DNA of 64,000 nucleotides, from contig CAZSKU010000003.1 of NCBI GenBank assembly GCA_964607515.1, positions 1 through 64,000 of the forward strand, given 5' to 3'. Of this stretch, positions 8,195 through 15,297 are shown piece by piece. The translations under genes and the position numbers were made by a program. Within the stretch, counting starts at the first letter, position 1. Each line of letters begins with the position of its first letter. This stretch comes from UBA6080 sp964607515. Lineage in GTDB: Bacteria > Fermentibacterota > Fermentibacteria > Fermentibacterales > JCC-6. A model generated the notes under the pieces. The model worked only from the letters and a program-made list of their open reading frames with translations, was not told where the DNA came from and searched no databases.

Positions 8195-8212
8195 TGTTGC
8201 ATATGTGCAACA
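8195..8212. promoter_or_regulatory. Palindromic candidate upstream activator site (enhancer)
   Basis: TGTTGCATATGTGCAACA has 7-bp inverted arms around TATG. It lies about 85 bp upstream of the -24 element of the sigma54 promoter, the usual distance for binding of NtrC-type activators, and directly after the activator gene. Confidence 0.65.
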
Positions 8213-8286
8213 TTACCGATTACCTGCTGCCTGACTAACATCATATTTACCATGTTTTTGCGAGGTTTTCTGCTTTCGTCTCATAC

Positions 8287-8302
8287 TGGCAATCTTCGTG
8301 CT
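8287..8302 (+). promoter_or_regulatory. Sigma54 (-24/-12) promoter of the ORP-type operon
   Basis: TGGCAATCTTCGTGCT has the invariant GG and GC with first bases 12 apart, as in the TGGCACG-N4-TTGC consensus. Transcription would begin near 8313, about 15 nt before the first ATG of the operon. The neighbouring GAFTGA-type activator makes a functional site likely. Confidence 0.75.
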
Positions 8303-8327
8303 ATCTCAATTGCGGGAGGACAGGGTT

Positions 8328-8885
8328 ATGAAAGCGGCCTTCGCCGTCTGGGAAAACAGGATCGCACCGGTCTTCGACGTGGCCCGGAGGGCATGCATCG
8401 TGGAATCCGGAGTTGACAGGGCTCCCGGAAGGGAAACCGTCGAACTTCCCGAGGGACATCCCTCCGGGAAGGCCGACTTCCTGGCGGACCGCCGGGTTGA
8501 GACCCTGGTGTGCGGCGCCGTGACCAGGCCCGCCCTCTGGTTCCTGGCCTCCCGCGGCATCCAGGTGATCGCCTTCGTGGCGGGCGACCTGGAGAAGGTC
8601 ATAGGGGCATGGCTGGAGGGAAAGTTATCCCTGGACGAGGCCTTCCTGATGCCCGGTTGCTGCGGTAACCGACGAAGGGGAAAAACGGAAGGGCTCCCCG
8701 GCGCCTGCCGCGGCGGCATGGGCGCAAGAAGAATCGGAGGGCCGGGGGCCGGAAGGCGTTCCGGCGGATGCGTCTGCCCGGTCTGCGGGCACCGTGAGTT
8801 TCTGATGCCCGGCGTGCCCTGCGGATCGAGGGAGTGTCCGGTATGCGGCGCTCCCATGACGAAAAACATGGAAGGGAGGCATTGA
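8328..8885 (+). CDS. NifX/NifB-like cluster-binding protein with Cys-rich C-terminus
   Basis: A 185-residue protein. Residues 1-105 form a dinitrogenase iron-molybdenum cofactor (NifX-type) fold: MKAAFAVWENRIAPVFDVA, then VETLVCGAVTRPALWFLASRGIQVIAFVAGD. A Gly/Arg/Cys-rich linker follows, then a zinc-ribbon-like tail with CVCPVCGH and CGSRECPVCGAPM. It is the first gene behind the sigma54 promoter. The ATG at 8328 is supported by GGAGG 8 nt upstream. Related proteins are found in ORP clusters of anaerobes, where NifX-type proteins bind Mo-Cu-S or Fe-S clusters. The bound cluster here is unknown. Confidence 0.78.
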   Translation: MKAAFAVWENRIAPVFDVARRACIVESGVDRAPGRETVELPEGHPSGKADFLADRRVETLVCGAVTRPALWFLASRGIQVIAFVAGDLEKVIGAWLEGKLSLDEAFLMPGCCGNRRRGKTEGLPGACRGGMGARRIGGPGAGRRSGGCVCPVCGHREFLMPGVPCGSRECPVCGAPMTKNMEGRH

Positions 8886-8886
8886 T

Positions 8887-9174
8887 ATGCCCAGAGGAGA
8901 CGGAACGGGACCCAACGGAATGGGTGCCATGACAGGACGCAGGATGGGATTCTGCGCCGGTTTCTCCCTCCCCGGGTTCTCAAATCGGGGCGGATTCGGA
9001 GGAATGGGTGCGGGAAGGGGACGGGGCTGGTTACAGGCCTGGCCTGCGCAGCAGGCGGTCCCGACCCCCGAGGCCGAGAGAAACTACCTCAACAGCCGCG
9101 CCGACTCGCTGCAGGCGGAACTCGACTCGATCAGGAAACGCCTCTCCGCGATCGAGAAAGGGGAAACCTCCTAG
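8887..9174 (+). CDS. DUF5320 family small protein
   Basis: A 95-residue protein with the family start MPRGDGTGPNGMGAMTGRRM followed by a Gly/Arg-rich segment (CAGFSLPGF, GGMGAGRGRGW). It ends in a predicted coiled coil (about 62-93, ERNYLNSRADSLQAELDSI). Such proteins accompany NifX-like genes in many anaerobes; their role is unknown and may be structural or scaffold-like. GGGAGG lies 7 nt before the ATG, and the gene starts one base after the previous stop. Confidence 0.85.
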   Translation: MPRGDGTGPNGMGAMTGRRMGFCAGFSLPGFSNRGGFGGMGAGRGRGWLQAWPAQQAVPTPEAERNYLNSRADSLQAELDSIRKRLSAIEKGETS

Positions 9175-9184
9175 GACGCGGCCC

Positions 9185-9212
9185 GAACCGCCCCGGGCGA
9201 CCGGGGCGGTTC
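9185..9212. other. Strong intercistronic hairpin with GNRA loop
   Basis: A perfect 12-bp GC-rich stem (GAACCGCCCCGG with its complement) closes a GCGA tetraloop between the DUF5320 gene and the next NifX-like gene. No T-run follows, so it is not a standard terminator. It may act as a processing or stability element that sets the ratio of upstream to downstream protein. Confidence 0.6.
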
Positions 9213-9229
9213 CACATGAAAGGACTACT

Positions 9230-9592
9230 TTGAAAATCGCCTTCACAACCTCCGGCAGAACCCTCGACTCGCTTCTGGACCCCCGGTTCGGAAGGGCTCC
9301 CGGGTTTCTCATCTATGACACCGACGGTGGCTCGGTGGAGTACATCTCCAACATTCAGAACTTCAATGCGGTCCAGGGCGCCGGCACCCAGTCGGCCCAG
9401 AACCTGGGCAGCGCCGGGGTTTCCGCGGTGGTTACCGGGCACTGCGGCCCCAAGGCCTTCAGCGTTCTTGCCCGGGCGGGGATCAAGGTCTACAACACGG
9501 GCCTCGCCACCGTGGCCGAGGCTCTGGAAGCCCTTCAGTCGGGCGGGTTGTCTCCCGCTGGGGGGCCTGACAGGGAGAGCCACTGGCAATGA
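9230..9592 (+). CDS. Orange-protein-like NifX-type metal-cluster protein
   Basis: A 120-residue single-domain NifX/ORP-like protein: MKIAFTTSGRTLDSLLDPRFGRAPGFLIYD, then VQGAGTQSAQNLGSAGVSAVVTGHCGPKAFSVLARAGIKVY. The DPRFGRA and TGHCGPKAF motifs are typical of the orange-protein branch of this family, which in Desulfovibrio carries a mixed Mo-Cu-S cluster. The start is a TTG with AGGA 5 nt before it. The stop overlaps the next start (ATGA). It is probably the cluster-carrying partner of the two ATPases downstream. Confidence 0.85.
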   Translation: MKIAFTTSGRTLDSLLDPRFGRAPGFLIYDTDGGSVEYISNIQNFNAVQGAGTQSAQNLGSAGVSAVVTGHCGPKAFSVLARAGIKVYNTGLATVAEALEALQSGGLSPAGGPDRESHWQ

Positions 9593-9882
9593 ACCGATGG
9601 ACCGCGCGGCACCGGGAGTACCTGGCCCTCCTCGAAGAGCTCCGTCGGATAGCCGCCGGGGAGGGGCTGGTGCTGAACCCGGACAGCGAGAGGCTTGAAA
9701 AGGTTGTGGGTCTCATGACCGAGAACCTTGCCCTGACCGGTGGCAGGTTCTGCCCGTGCAAGCAGTCGCATCCCCTGAACACCGATACCGACACCACCTG
9801 CCCATGCCCGGAATGGAAGGAAGAGATCGGCTCCCTGGGACACTGCTTGTGCCGGCTCTTCTACCGGAGGCAGTCCGTATGA
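9589..9882 (+). CDS. Ferredoxin-thioredoxin-reductase catalytic-subunit-like protein
   Basis: A 97-residue protein whose six Cys are arranged as C55-P-C57, C71-P-C73 and C86-L-C88, ending in GHCLCRLF. This is the signature of the FTR catalytic beta subunit, which uses a [4Fe-4S] cluster next to an active-site disulfide to reduce thioredoxin-like partners with single electrons. The spacing between the first two pairs is 13 residues, slightly shorter than in plant-type FTR. It overlaps its neighbours by ATGA on both sides, so it belongs to the ORP-type operon. The partner disulfide protein is unknown. Confidence 0.82.
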   Translation: MNRWTARHREYLALLEELRRIAAGEGLVLNPDSERLEKVVGLMTENLALTGGRFCPCKQSHPLNTDTDTTCPCPEWKEEIGSLGHCLCRLFYRRQSV

Positions 9883-10709
9883 AGCTGGCGGTGGCTTCAG
9901 GCAAGGGCGGCACAGGCAAAACAACGGTGGCGGTGAACCTTGCCCGGTGCTGGAACGGCCCTATCCAGCTGCTTGACTGCGATGTAGAGGCGCCGAACGC
10001 GGGGCTCTTCCTCGAAGGTGACCTGCTGCTGACCGAGACCGCCGGAGTACCGGTTCCCGTGGTGGACGAATCGCTGTGCACGGGCTGCGGCATCTGCTCC
10101 GCCTTCTGCGAGTACAACGCCATCGCCTGCGCCGGAGGCTCAGCCATGGTTTTTCCGGAGATGTGTCACGGGTGCGGTGGGTGCGCCCTGGTCTGCCCCG
10201 AAAGGGCCATCAAGGAAACGGACCACCGGATCGGAGTGGTCGAGACCCTCAGGTCCGGAAGCATCACCCTGATCCGGGGCAGGCTGGACGTCGGGGCGGC
10301 CATGGCCCCGCCCCTCATCCGTAAGGTGAAACTCATGGCCTCCCCGGAACTCCCCTGCATCATCGACTGTCCTCCGGGAACCTCGTGCCCGGTGATCGCC
10401 GCCATGAAGGGATCCGACAGGGTACTGCTGGTCACGGAGCCCACTCCCTTCGGCCTGAACGACCTGAAACTGGCGGTGGAAACGGTGAAGGAACTGGGCA
10501 TACCCTTCGGTGTGGTGCTGAACCGGTCAGGCTCCGGAGACGGCAGGGTACAGGAGTTCTGCTCCTCAAGAAACATACCCCTTCTCGTGGAAATACCCGA
10601 CGACCGGCGCTACGCCGAGGCCTACTCCCGGGGTGAACTCCTGGTGGACTCCTTTCCCGGGCTCAGGGACCTGTTCGTCGGGCTTCTGGTGGAACTGGAG
10701 AAACCATGA
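9879..10709 (+). CDS. MinD/Mrp-type ATPase with inserted 2[4Fe-4S] ferredoxin domain
   Basis: A 276-residue P-loop ATPase of the MinD/Mrp/NubA class. The deviant Walker A KGGTGKTT is at residues 9-16. A ferredoxin module is inserted at about 62-115 with two CxxCxxCxxxC motifs (C67-C77 and C96-C106). The conserved IIDCPPGTSCPV motif follows. It is the first of two adjacent paralogues, the arrangement known from ORP clusters of Desulfovibrio. Such proteins probably load or move metal clusters on the NifX-like partners in an ATP-dependent way. Confidence 0.88.
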   Translation: MKLAVASGKGGTGKTTVAVNLARCWNGPIQLLDCDVEAPNAGLFLEGDLLLTETAGVPVPVVDESLCTGCGICSAFCEYNAIACAGGSAMVFPEMCHGCGGCALVCPERAIKETDHRIGVVETLRSGSITLIRGRLDVGAAMAPPLIRKVKLMASPELPCIIDCPPGTSCPVIAAMKGSDRVLLVTEPTPFGLNDLKLAVETVKELGIPFGVVLNRSGSGDGRVQEFCSSRNIPLLVEIPDDRRYAEAYSRGELLVDSFPGLRDLFVGLLVELEKP

Positions 10710-11587
10710 TTCGCGAGCTGGTGGTCATCAGCGGCAAGGGCGGCACGGGAAAAACAAGCGTTGCCGCTTCCCTGGCGGTTCTGGCGGAAAGACCCCTGGT
10801 GGCCGACTGCGACGTGGACGCCGCGGACCTGCACCTGCTTCTGGCCCCCCGGGAGAGGGAAGGCCACGCTTTCGAGAGCGGAAGACTGGCGGTAATCCGG
10901 GGAGAGGACTGCACCGGGTGCGGCAAGTGCATGGATCTTTGCCGGTACGGGGCGGTGGGCCGGGTGGTCACCGCCCCGGGAGACACCGTGTACTTCGTGG
11001 ACTCCCACGGTTGCGAAGGGTGCGGAGTCTGCGTGCGCTTCTGTCCCGCCGAAGCCATAGATTTCCCTGTGCGTGTCTGCGGCCGGTGGATGATCTCGGA
11101 CACCCGGGTGGGCCCCATGGTCCACGCCCGTCTGGGAATCGCCGCGGAGAATTCGGGAAAGCTCGTTTCCCTGGTGAGGAGGGAGGCCATGAGGCTGGCC
11201 CGGGAGGAGGACAGGGGGCTGGTGATCGTCGACGGCCCTCCCGGAGTGGGCTGCCCGGTGATAGCTTCCCTGACCGGCGCCCATCGGGCGCTGCTGGTGA
11301 CGGAGCCAACCGTTTCCGGCGAACACGACCTGAGAAGAGCCCTGGAACTGACCTCTCACTTCGGGATCCCCTCCCATGTCGTAGTAAACAAGTGGGACCT
11401 GAACCCGGACATGACAAGGCGGATAGAAACGGCGGCCCGGGAAGCCGGAGCCCTTCCGGCGGGCAGGATAAGGTACGATTCAGGGGTCACCAGGGCTCAG
11501 GTGGCGGGATTGACTCCCGTTGAGGCAGAAACACAGTGCGCCGCCGATATAGTGGATGTATGGAAAACACTGGACCTGGAACCGTAA
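10706..11587 (+). CDS. MinD/Mrp-type ATPase with inserted ferredoxin domain, second paralogue
   Basis: A 293-residue paralogue of the preceding gene, overlapping it by ATGA. Deviant Walker A KGGTGKTS is at residues 11-18. Ferredoxin motifs are C69-x2-C-x2-C-x3-C79 and C103-x2-C-x2-C-x3-C113. The DGPPGVGCPVIAS switch motif and the TEPTVSGEHDL segment follow. The pair probably forms a heterodimer, as proposed for the two ATPases of the D. vulgaris ORP complex. Substrate is unknown; cluster assembly or a cell-division link are the hypotheses from that system. Confidence 0.88.
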   Translation: MIRELVVISGKGGTGKTSVAASLAVLAERPLVADCDVDAADLHLLLAPREREGHAFESGRLAVIRGEDCTGCGKCMDLCRYGAVGRVVTAPGDTVYFVDSHGCEGCGVCVRFCPAEAIDFPVRVCGRWMISDTRVGPMVHARLGIAAENSGKLVSLVRREAMRLAREEDRGLVIVDGPPGVGCPVIASLTGAHRALLVTEPTVSGEHDLRRALELTSHFGIPSHVVVNKWDLNPDMTRRIETAAREAGALPAGRIRYDSGVTRAQVAGLTPVEAETQCAADIVDVWKTLDLEP

Positions 11588-11603
11588 CAATGGAGGATTC
11601 GCC

Positions 11604-11942
11604 ATGAAGATAGCCGTACCCCTGGCCGAAGGCCGGCTCGCACTGCATTTCGGACACTGCGAGGCTTTCGCCCTTCTGGACGCCGACCCGGCCACCGGAA
11701 CCGTCACCGGCAGGCAGGATCTTCCGGCCCCCCCCCATCAGCCCGGCCTTCTTCCCCCATGGCTGGCGGAGAGGGGAGCAGAGATGATTATAGCCGGAGG
11801 CATGGGTCAGAGGGCACAGGACCTGTTCCTGGCCCACGGCATCAGGGTGCTGGTGGGAGCCCCCAGGGAGACTCCCGAAGAGCTGGCGGAATCTTATCTT
11901 AGGGGAACCCTGAGTCTCGGCGGAAATGCCTGCGACCACTGA
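11604..11942 (+). CDS. NifX-like small protein, third of the cluster
   Basis: A 112-residue NifX-type protein: MKIAVPLAEGRLALHFGHCEAFALLD, then GAEMIIAGGMGQRAQDLFLAHGIRVLVG. The HFGHCEAF motif is typical of this family. GGAGG sits 7 nt before the ATG at 11604. It is the third NifX-type protein of the operon, which implies several cluster-handling steps or different cluster states. Its 3' end overlaps the thioesterase gene by 17 nt. Confidence 0.85.
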   Translation: MKIAVPLAEGRLALHFGHCEAFALLDADPATGTVTGRQDLPAPPHQPGLLPPWLAERGAEMIIAGGMGQRAQDLFLAHGIRVLVGAPRETPEELAESYLRGTLSLGGNACDH

Positions 11943-12342
11943 GCCCCTGGCTTTCCCTGGACACAGCCACTGCCTCTTCTGCGGGGAGTTGAACCCCCAT
12001 TCCCTGAGGCTTGTTTTCAGAGCCAGCGACGACGGGGCAGTGGAAACGGAGTTCACGGCCCCGGAGACCCTGCAGGGCTACGACGGCATGGTTCACGGAG
12101 GGATCCTGGCCTCCCTGATGGACGCCGCCATGACCCACTGCCTCTTTCATCTGGGAATACGGGCCTACACAGGGGACCTGCGGGTCAGGTTCCTCCGCCC
12201 GGTGCCCTGGGGCAGGCGGCTGGCGATACGTGCCGCCAGGAGAGCCTCCCGCGGGCCCGTTCACCGGCTTGAATCGGAGATATGGGAGGGCGGCGAAATG
12301 ATGGCCAGAGCCTCGGCCACCTTCATGGAGAGCATGTCCTAG
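11926..12342 (+). CDS. PaaI-type hotdog-fold thioesterase
   Basis: A 138-residue single hotdog domain: HCLFCGELNPHSLRLVF at the start, then the conserved GMVHGGILASLMDAAMTHCL helix and RVRFLRPVPWGRRL. This is the 4HBT/PaaI pattern of acyl-CoA thioesterases with Asp in the catalytic helix. The N-terminal CxxC (HCLFC) and GxxNP are common in the subfamily. The substrate is unknown. It overlaps the previous gene by 17 nt, so it is probably co-transcribed with the ORP-type operon, though a functional tie is not evident. Confidence 0.85.
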   Translation: MPATTEPLAFPGHSHCLFCGELNPHSLRLVFRASDDGAVETEFTAPETLQGYDGMVHGGILASLMDAAMTHCLFHLGIRAYTGDLRVRFLRPVPWGRRLAIRAARRASRGPVHRLESEIWEGGEMMARASATFMESMS

Positions 12343-12386
12343 AACGGCTGCGAGTGAATTTCGTGATCGGCGGGGAACCGGTCGCC

Positions 12387-12415
12387 TTGACTATCTTTCC
12401 ATAAAGACATATATT
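12387..12415 (+). promoter_or_regulatory. Promoter of the arsR-acr3 operon
   Basis: TTGACT and TATATT are separated by exactly 17 bp, ending about 30 nt before the arsR ATG. The -10 element overlaps the inverted repeat described separately, as expected for an ArsR-repressed promoter. Confidence 0.72.
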
Positions 12416-12426
12416 TGTATATATGT
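12407..12426. promoter_or_regulatory. Candidate ArsR operator
   Basis: ACATATATTTGTATATATGT has 8-bp inverted arms around TTGT. This AT-rich palindrome stands out in GC-rich DNA, overlaps the -10 element and lies 20 nt before arsR, matching the usual position of ArsR/SmtB operators. Confidence 0.7.
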
Positions 12427-12445
12427 ATAGACGAAAGGATCTGCC

Positions 12446-12799
12446 ATGGAAAGAGATGCGGGGGTTCTCAAGGCCCTCTCGGAGCCCGTAAGGCTGAAAC
12501 TGACCGCCCTGCTGGCGGTTGCCGGGGAAACCTGCGTCTGCAGACTCGCAGAGGCCCTGGACCTCCCCTGCAGCACGATTTCCCGTCATCTGCGGATACT
12601 GCGCTCCGAAAACCTTGTGAAGGCACGAAGAGAGGGAACCTGGATGCATTACAGTCCGGCGGAATCCACGGAAGGCGTATTTCCGCTCCTTCTCTCCTAT
12701 TTCAGGAACCGGGCGCCGGAAATGCCGGGGATGAAGACCGTGCTCGAAAGGCTCGAAGGGAATTCCTGCAAGCCACCCCGGACGGCGCAAAATGGCTGA
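12446..12799 (+). CDS. arsR: ArsR-family arsenite-responsive repressor
   Basis: A 117-residue winged-helix repressor. The metal-sensing helix has ETCVCRL (Cys30, Cys32) with Cys42 nearby, comparable to the ELCVCDL motif of classical As(III)-responsive ArsR. The recognition helix reads CSTISRHLRILR. AAAGGA precedes the ATG. It overlaps the acr3 gene downstream by 8 nt, which fits repression of an efflux operon released by As(III) or Sb(III). The exact Cys geometry differs from the E. coli protein, so metalloid selectivity should be read as probable rather than proven. Confidence 0.88.
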   Translation: MERDAGVLKALSEPVRLKLTALLAVAGETCVCRLAEALDLPCSTISRHLRILRSENLVKARREGTWMHYSPAESTEGVFPLLLSYFRNRAPEMPGMKTVLERLEGNSCKPPRTAQNG

Positions 12800-13955
12800 G
12801 AGAAGAATGAGCAACCCCTTCGAAAGGTACCTTACCCTGTGGGTGTCTCTGTGTATCATCGCCGGTATCATGCTGGGCAAGGCCGCTCCCGGTCTGGCTG
12901 CGAGCCTCGATTCCATGGCCCTGACCGTGAACGGCGCCCCGGTGGTCTCTATCCCCATTGCAGTCTGCCTTTTCCTGATGATGTACCCCATCATGGTTAA
13001 AATCGACTTCACCCGAGCGCTCAGAACCGGAGGCAATGCGAAGCCGGTGTTGCTAACCCTCTTCATCAACTGGTGTGTGAAACCCTTCACCATGTACGGC
13101 ATAGCGCTTCTTTTCCTTGGATTGCTCTTCAAGCCTCTCATCGGCGTTGAAGCCACCGACATCGTAAAGCTGCCCTTCGGCCTGGATCTCCCCGCGGGCG
13201 CCGTACACGGCGCTGGAACGGTGGTTCTGAGGGAAGGGGTTCCCATGCTGGAAATCCCTCTCTGGAGAAGCTATCTGGCGGGGGCGATCCTTCTGGGAAT
13301 CGCCCCCTGCACCGCCATGGTTCTTGTCTGGAACTACCTCGCGGAAGGCAACGACGGTCTGACCCTCATCATGGTGGCTGTGAACTCCCTGACCATGCTC
13401 CTCCTCTATGGAGTTCTCGGGGGGTTCCTGCTGGGTGTGGGCCGTCTGCCGGTTCCCTGGCAAGCTCTTCTGCTGTCCATCGGCGTGTATGTCGCCCTGC
13501 CCCTGGCTGCGGGATACCTATCCAGAAAATGGATAATCGCCTCAAAAGGCATGGCATGGTTCGAAACAAGGTTCCTCAACTTGCTGACTCCGGTCACCGT
13601 CGGAGCCCTTCTTCTGACCCTGGTTCTTCTATTCAGCTTCAAGGGAGAGGTCATCCTGGACAATCCTCTAACCATCCTGTGGATTGCGGTACCTTTGTTC
13701 ATCCAGACCGTCATGATTTTCGGTCTGGGCTACTGGCTGGCCAGGCGGCTCCGACTGTCCTACGCCGATGCGGCCCCTGCGGCGATGATCGGAGCCTCGA
13801 ATCACTTCGAAGTGGCAATCGCGACGTCCACCATGCTTTTCGGTCTGTCCTCGGGAGCAGCTCTCGCAACCGTCGTGGGGGTTCTGATCGAAGTACCCGT
13901 TATGCTCCTTCTAGTAAGGTTCTGTCTTCGGACGAGAAACCTGTTCCGCCGATGA
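12792..13955 (+). CDS. acr3: ACR3-family arsenite efflux permease
   Basis: A 387-residue polytopic membrane protein, about ten helices, of the bile/arsenite/riboflavin transporter superfamily. The conserved segment GIAPCTAMVLVWNYLAEGN contains the Cys essential in ACR3 transporters, and GASNHFEVAIATSTMLFG near the C-terminus carries the conserved acidic residue. It exports As(III), driven by proton motive force. Translation is coupled to arsR; a second ATG at 12807 after GAGAGAAGA is an equally plausible start. No arsenate reductase (ArsC) lies nearby, consistent with As(III) being the main species in reducing habitats. Confidence 0.92.
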   Translation: MAERRMSNPFERYLTLWVSLCIIAGIMLGKAAPGLAASLDSMALTVNGAPVVSIPIAVCLFLMMYPIMVKIDFTRALRTGGNAKPVLLTLFINWCVKPFTMYGIALLFLGLLFKPLIGVEATDIVKLPFGLDLPAGAVHGAGTVVLREGVPMLEIPLWRSYLAGAILLGIAPCTAMVLVWNYLAEGNDGLTLIMVAVNSLTMLLLYGVLGGFLLGVGRLPVPWQALLLSIGVYVALPLAAGYLSRKWIIASKGMAWFETRFLNLLTPVTVGALLLTLVLLFSFKGEVILDNPLTILWIAVPLFIQTVMIFGLGYWLARRLRLSYADAAPAAMIGASNHFEVAIATSTMLFGLSSGAALATVVGVLIEVPVMLLLVRFCLRTRNLFRR

Positions 13956-13985
13956 GAAGACAGACGACCTGACCGTTCCGGGGTA

Positions 13986-14855
13986 TTGCGCCGCCTCGGA
14001 GGTTTGAGCATACTCCGGCCGGGGAGGAACCCGGAGGGGCAGAAGGGTTGCTTTCACTTGCCTGACATCTCCCGCGCCGACCATCTTCTCGTGGTGCTGG
14101 AAAACCTGTCGGAACCGGTCATCTCCTACGATGATTCCCTTCACATTAACTGGATGAACCCCGCAGCGGAGGTGTTCCTCGGGGTCAGCCTGGAGCGGAC
14201 CCGGGGGCTCTCCTGCGATCAGGTCTTCCCCAGCGGCGCCCCCTGCCGGGACGACTGCCCGGTGGCGGACGCTTTCAGGGAATGGCGCATCTCGTCGCTG
14301 GTCACCCGGGGGCTATCCCTGGGAGAGCGGCTCGTCACGGCGGTACCCGTGCTGCACGGACCCGAGGGCAGGAGCGTGCTGGAGATAATACAGTGGCCCT
14401 TCATGGAGTACTCCAGGTCGCCGTTTAGAATCAGGGTTCTGGAGGAACTAAACGGCGCCTTCGGTCTGGAGGAGGCTGCCGCGGTCATGGTGGAGGCCAT
14501 GAGGGAGGTGGCCGGCCCGGTGGCGGCGGGGGTATACAGGGAGAACCGGGAAGGCTACACCCTGGTGAGTGGAACCGGATTGCCCCCCGCGATGGGCAGG
14601 ATACCACTGTTGGACGACCCTTCCTCCCCCCCCCTCTACACCTCTGCCTCATCGATCACCGGATGGCCGCAGGACGACCCCTTTCCCGAGGAAGTCTCGG
14701 TGCTGCCCCTCTCCAACGGGGAGAGCCCCGGCGGGTTCATGGTCTGCTGCGCCATCCCCGACTCCCACGGAAGGGAGAGGCTGGAGGAGCTGCGGGCCGT
14801 TATGAACTCAGCCATGCGGAGGCTCCTTCTGGCCGGGGACTGCCGGAGGGTTTGA
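13986..14855 (+). CDS. PAS-domain protein with GAF-like C-terminus
   Basis: About 265-289 residues. A PAS domain (HLLVVLENLSEPVISYDDSLHINWMNPAAEVFLG) contains a Cys-rich loop (SCDQVFPSGAPCRDDCPV) like the one in the sigma54 activator of this window. A C-terminal region with GFMVCC and RERLEELRAVMNSAMRRLL looks GAF-like. There is no kinase, cyclase or DNA-binding domain, so it may sense redox or a cofactor and act through protein contacts. The start is uncertain: the given left end is a TTG, and a TTG at 14058 (PDISRADH) is also possible. It lies 30 nt after acr3. Confidence 0.6.
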   Translation: MRRLGGLSILRPGRNPEGQKGCFHLPDISRADHLLVVLENLSEPVISYDDSLHINWMNPAAEVFLGVSLERTRGLSCDQVFPSGAPCRDDCPVADAFREWRISSLVTRGLSLGERLVTAVPVLHGPEGRSVLEIIQWPFMEYSRSPFRIRVLEELNGAFGLEEAAAVMVEAMREVAGPVAAGVYRENREGYTLVSGTGLPPAMGRIPLLDDPSSPPLYTSASSITGWPQDDPFPEEVSVLPLSNGESPGGFMVCCAIPDSHGRERLEELRAVMNSAMRRLLLAGDCRRV

Positions 14856-14901
14856 GGCAAAAGGAGATATATTCCTTCCTCGATCATCGAAGGGAGGAAC
14901 A

Positions 14902-15297
14902 GTGGATCTTTCCCCGGCCCTTAACTCCAAAACGGTGGTCACCAGACTGGTGGAACCCCTGATGTCCGCAGCCGCGTTGGGCTCCGGAAGCCTGGAGGTT
15001 CTCTCCACCCCGTGGATGATCGCGATGATGGAGTCCGCCAGCCGCGCCGCGGTTCAGAAGCACCTTCCGGAAGGCTATACCACGGTGGGCACCCGGGTGG
15101 ACGTCCGGCACACGGCCCCAGTTTTCGTAGGTGCCGAGGTCACCGTGGAGAGTAAAGTTGTCGAAATCATCGGCCGGACCCTGCTGTTCCGGGTCGCCGT
15201 CCGCCTCGGCGACTTGGAAGTGGGTTCCGGGATTCATGAAAGAGCGGTGGTGAACATGGAGAAATTCATGTCCCTCTCCGGGAAAGGCATGTTATGA
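14902..15297 (+). CDS. FlK-like hotdog thioesterase
   Basis: A 131-residue protein matching the fluoroacetyl-CoA thioesterase-like (FlK) hotdog family: SGSLEVLSTPWMIAMMESASRAAV, then GYTTVGTRVDVRHTAPVFVGAEV. In FlK the catalytic residues are Thr, His and Glu; the TTVGT and RHTA segments are in register here. The real substrate is probably a short acyl-CoA, not fluoroacetyl-CoA. It starts with GTG after GGGAGG, and its stop overlaps the pepF start (ATGA), indicating coupled translation. Confidence 0.85.
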   Translation: MDLSPALNSKTVVTRLVEPLMSAAALGSGSLEVLSTPWMIAMMESASRAAVQKHLPEGYTTVGTRVDVRHTAPVFVGAEVTVESKVVEIIGRTLLFRVAVRLGDLEVGSGIHERAVVNMEKFMSLSGKGML

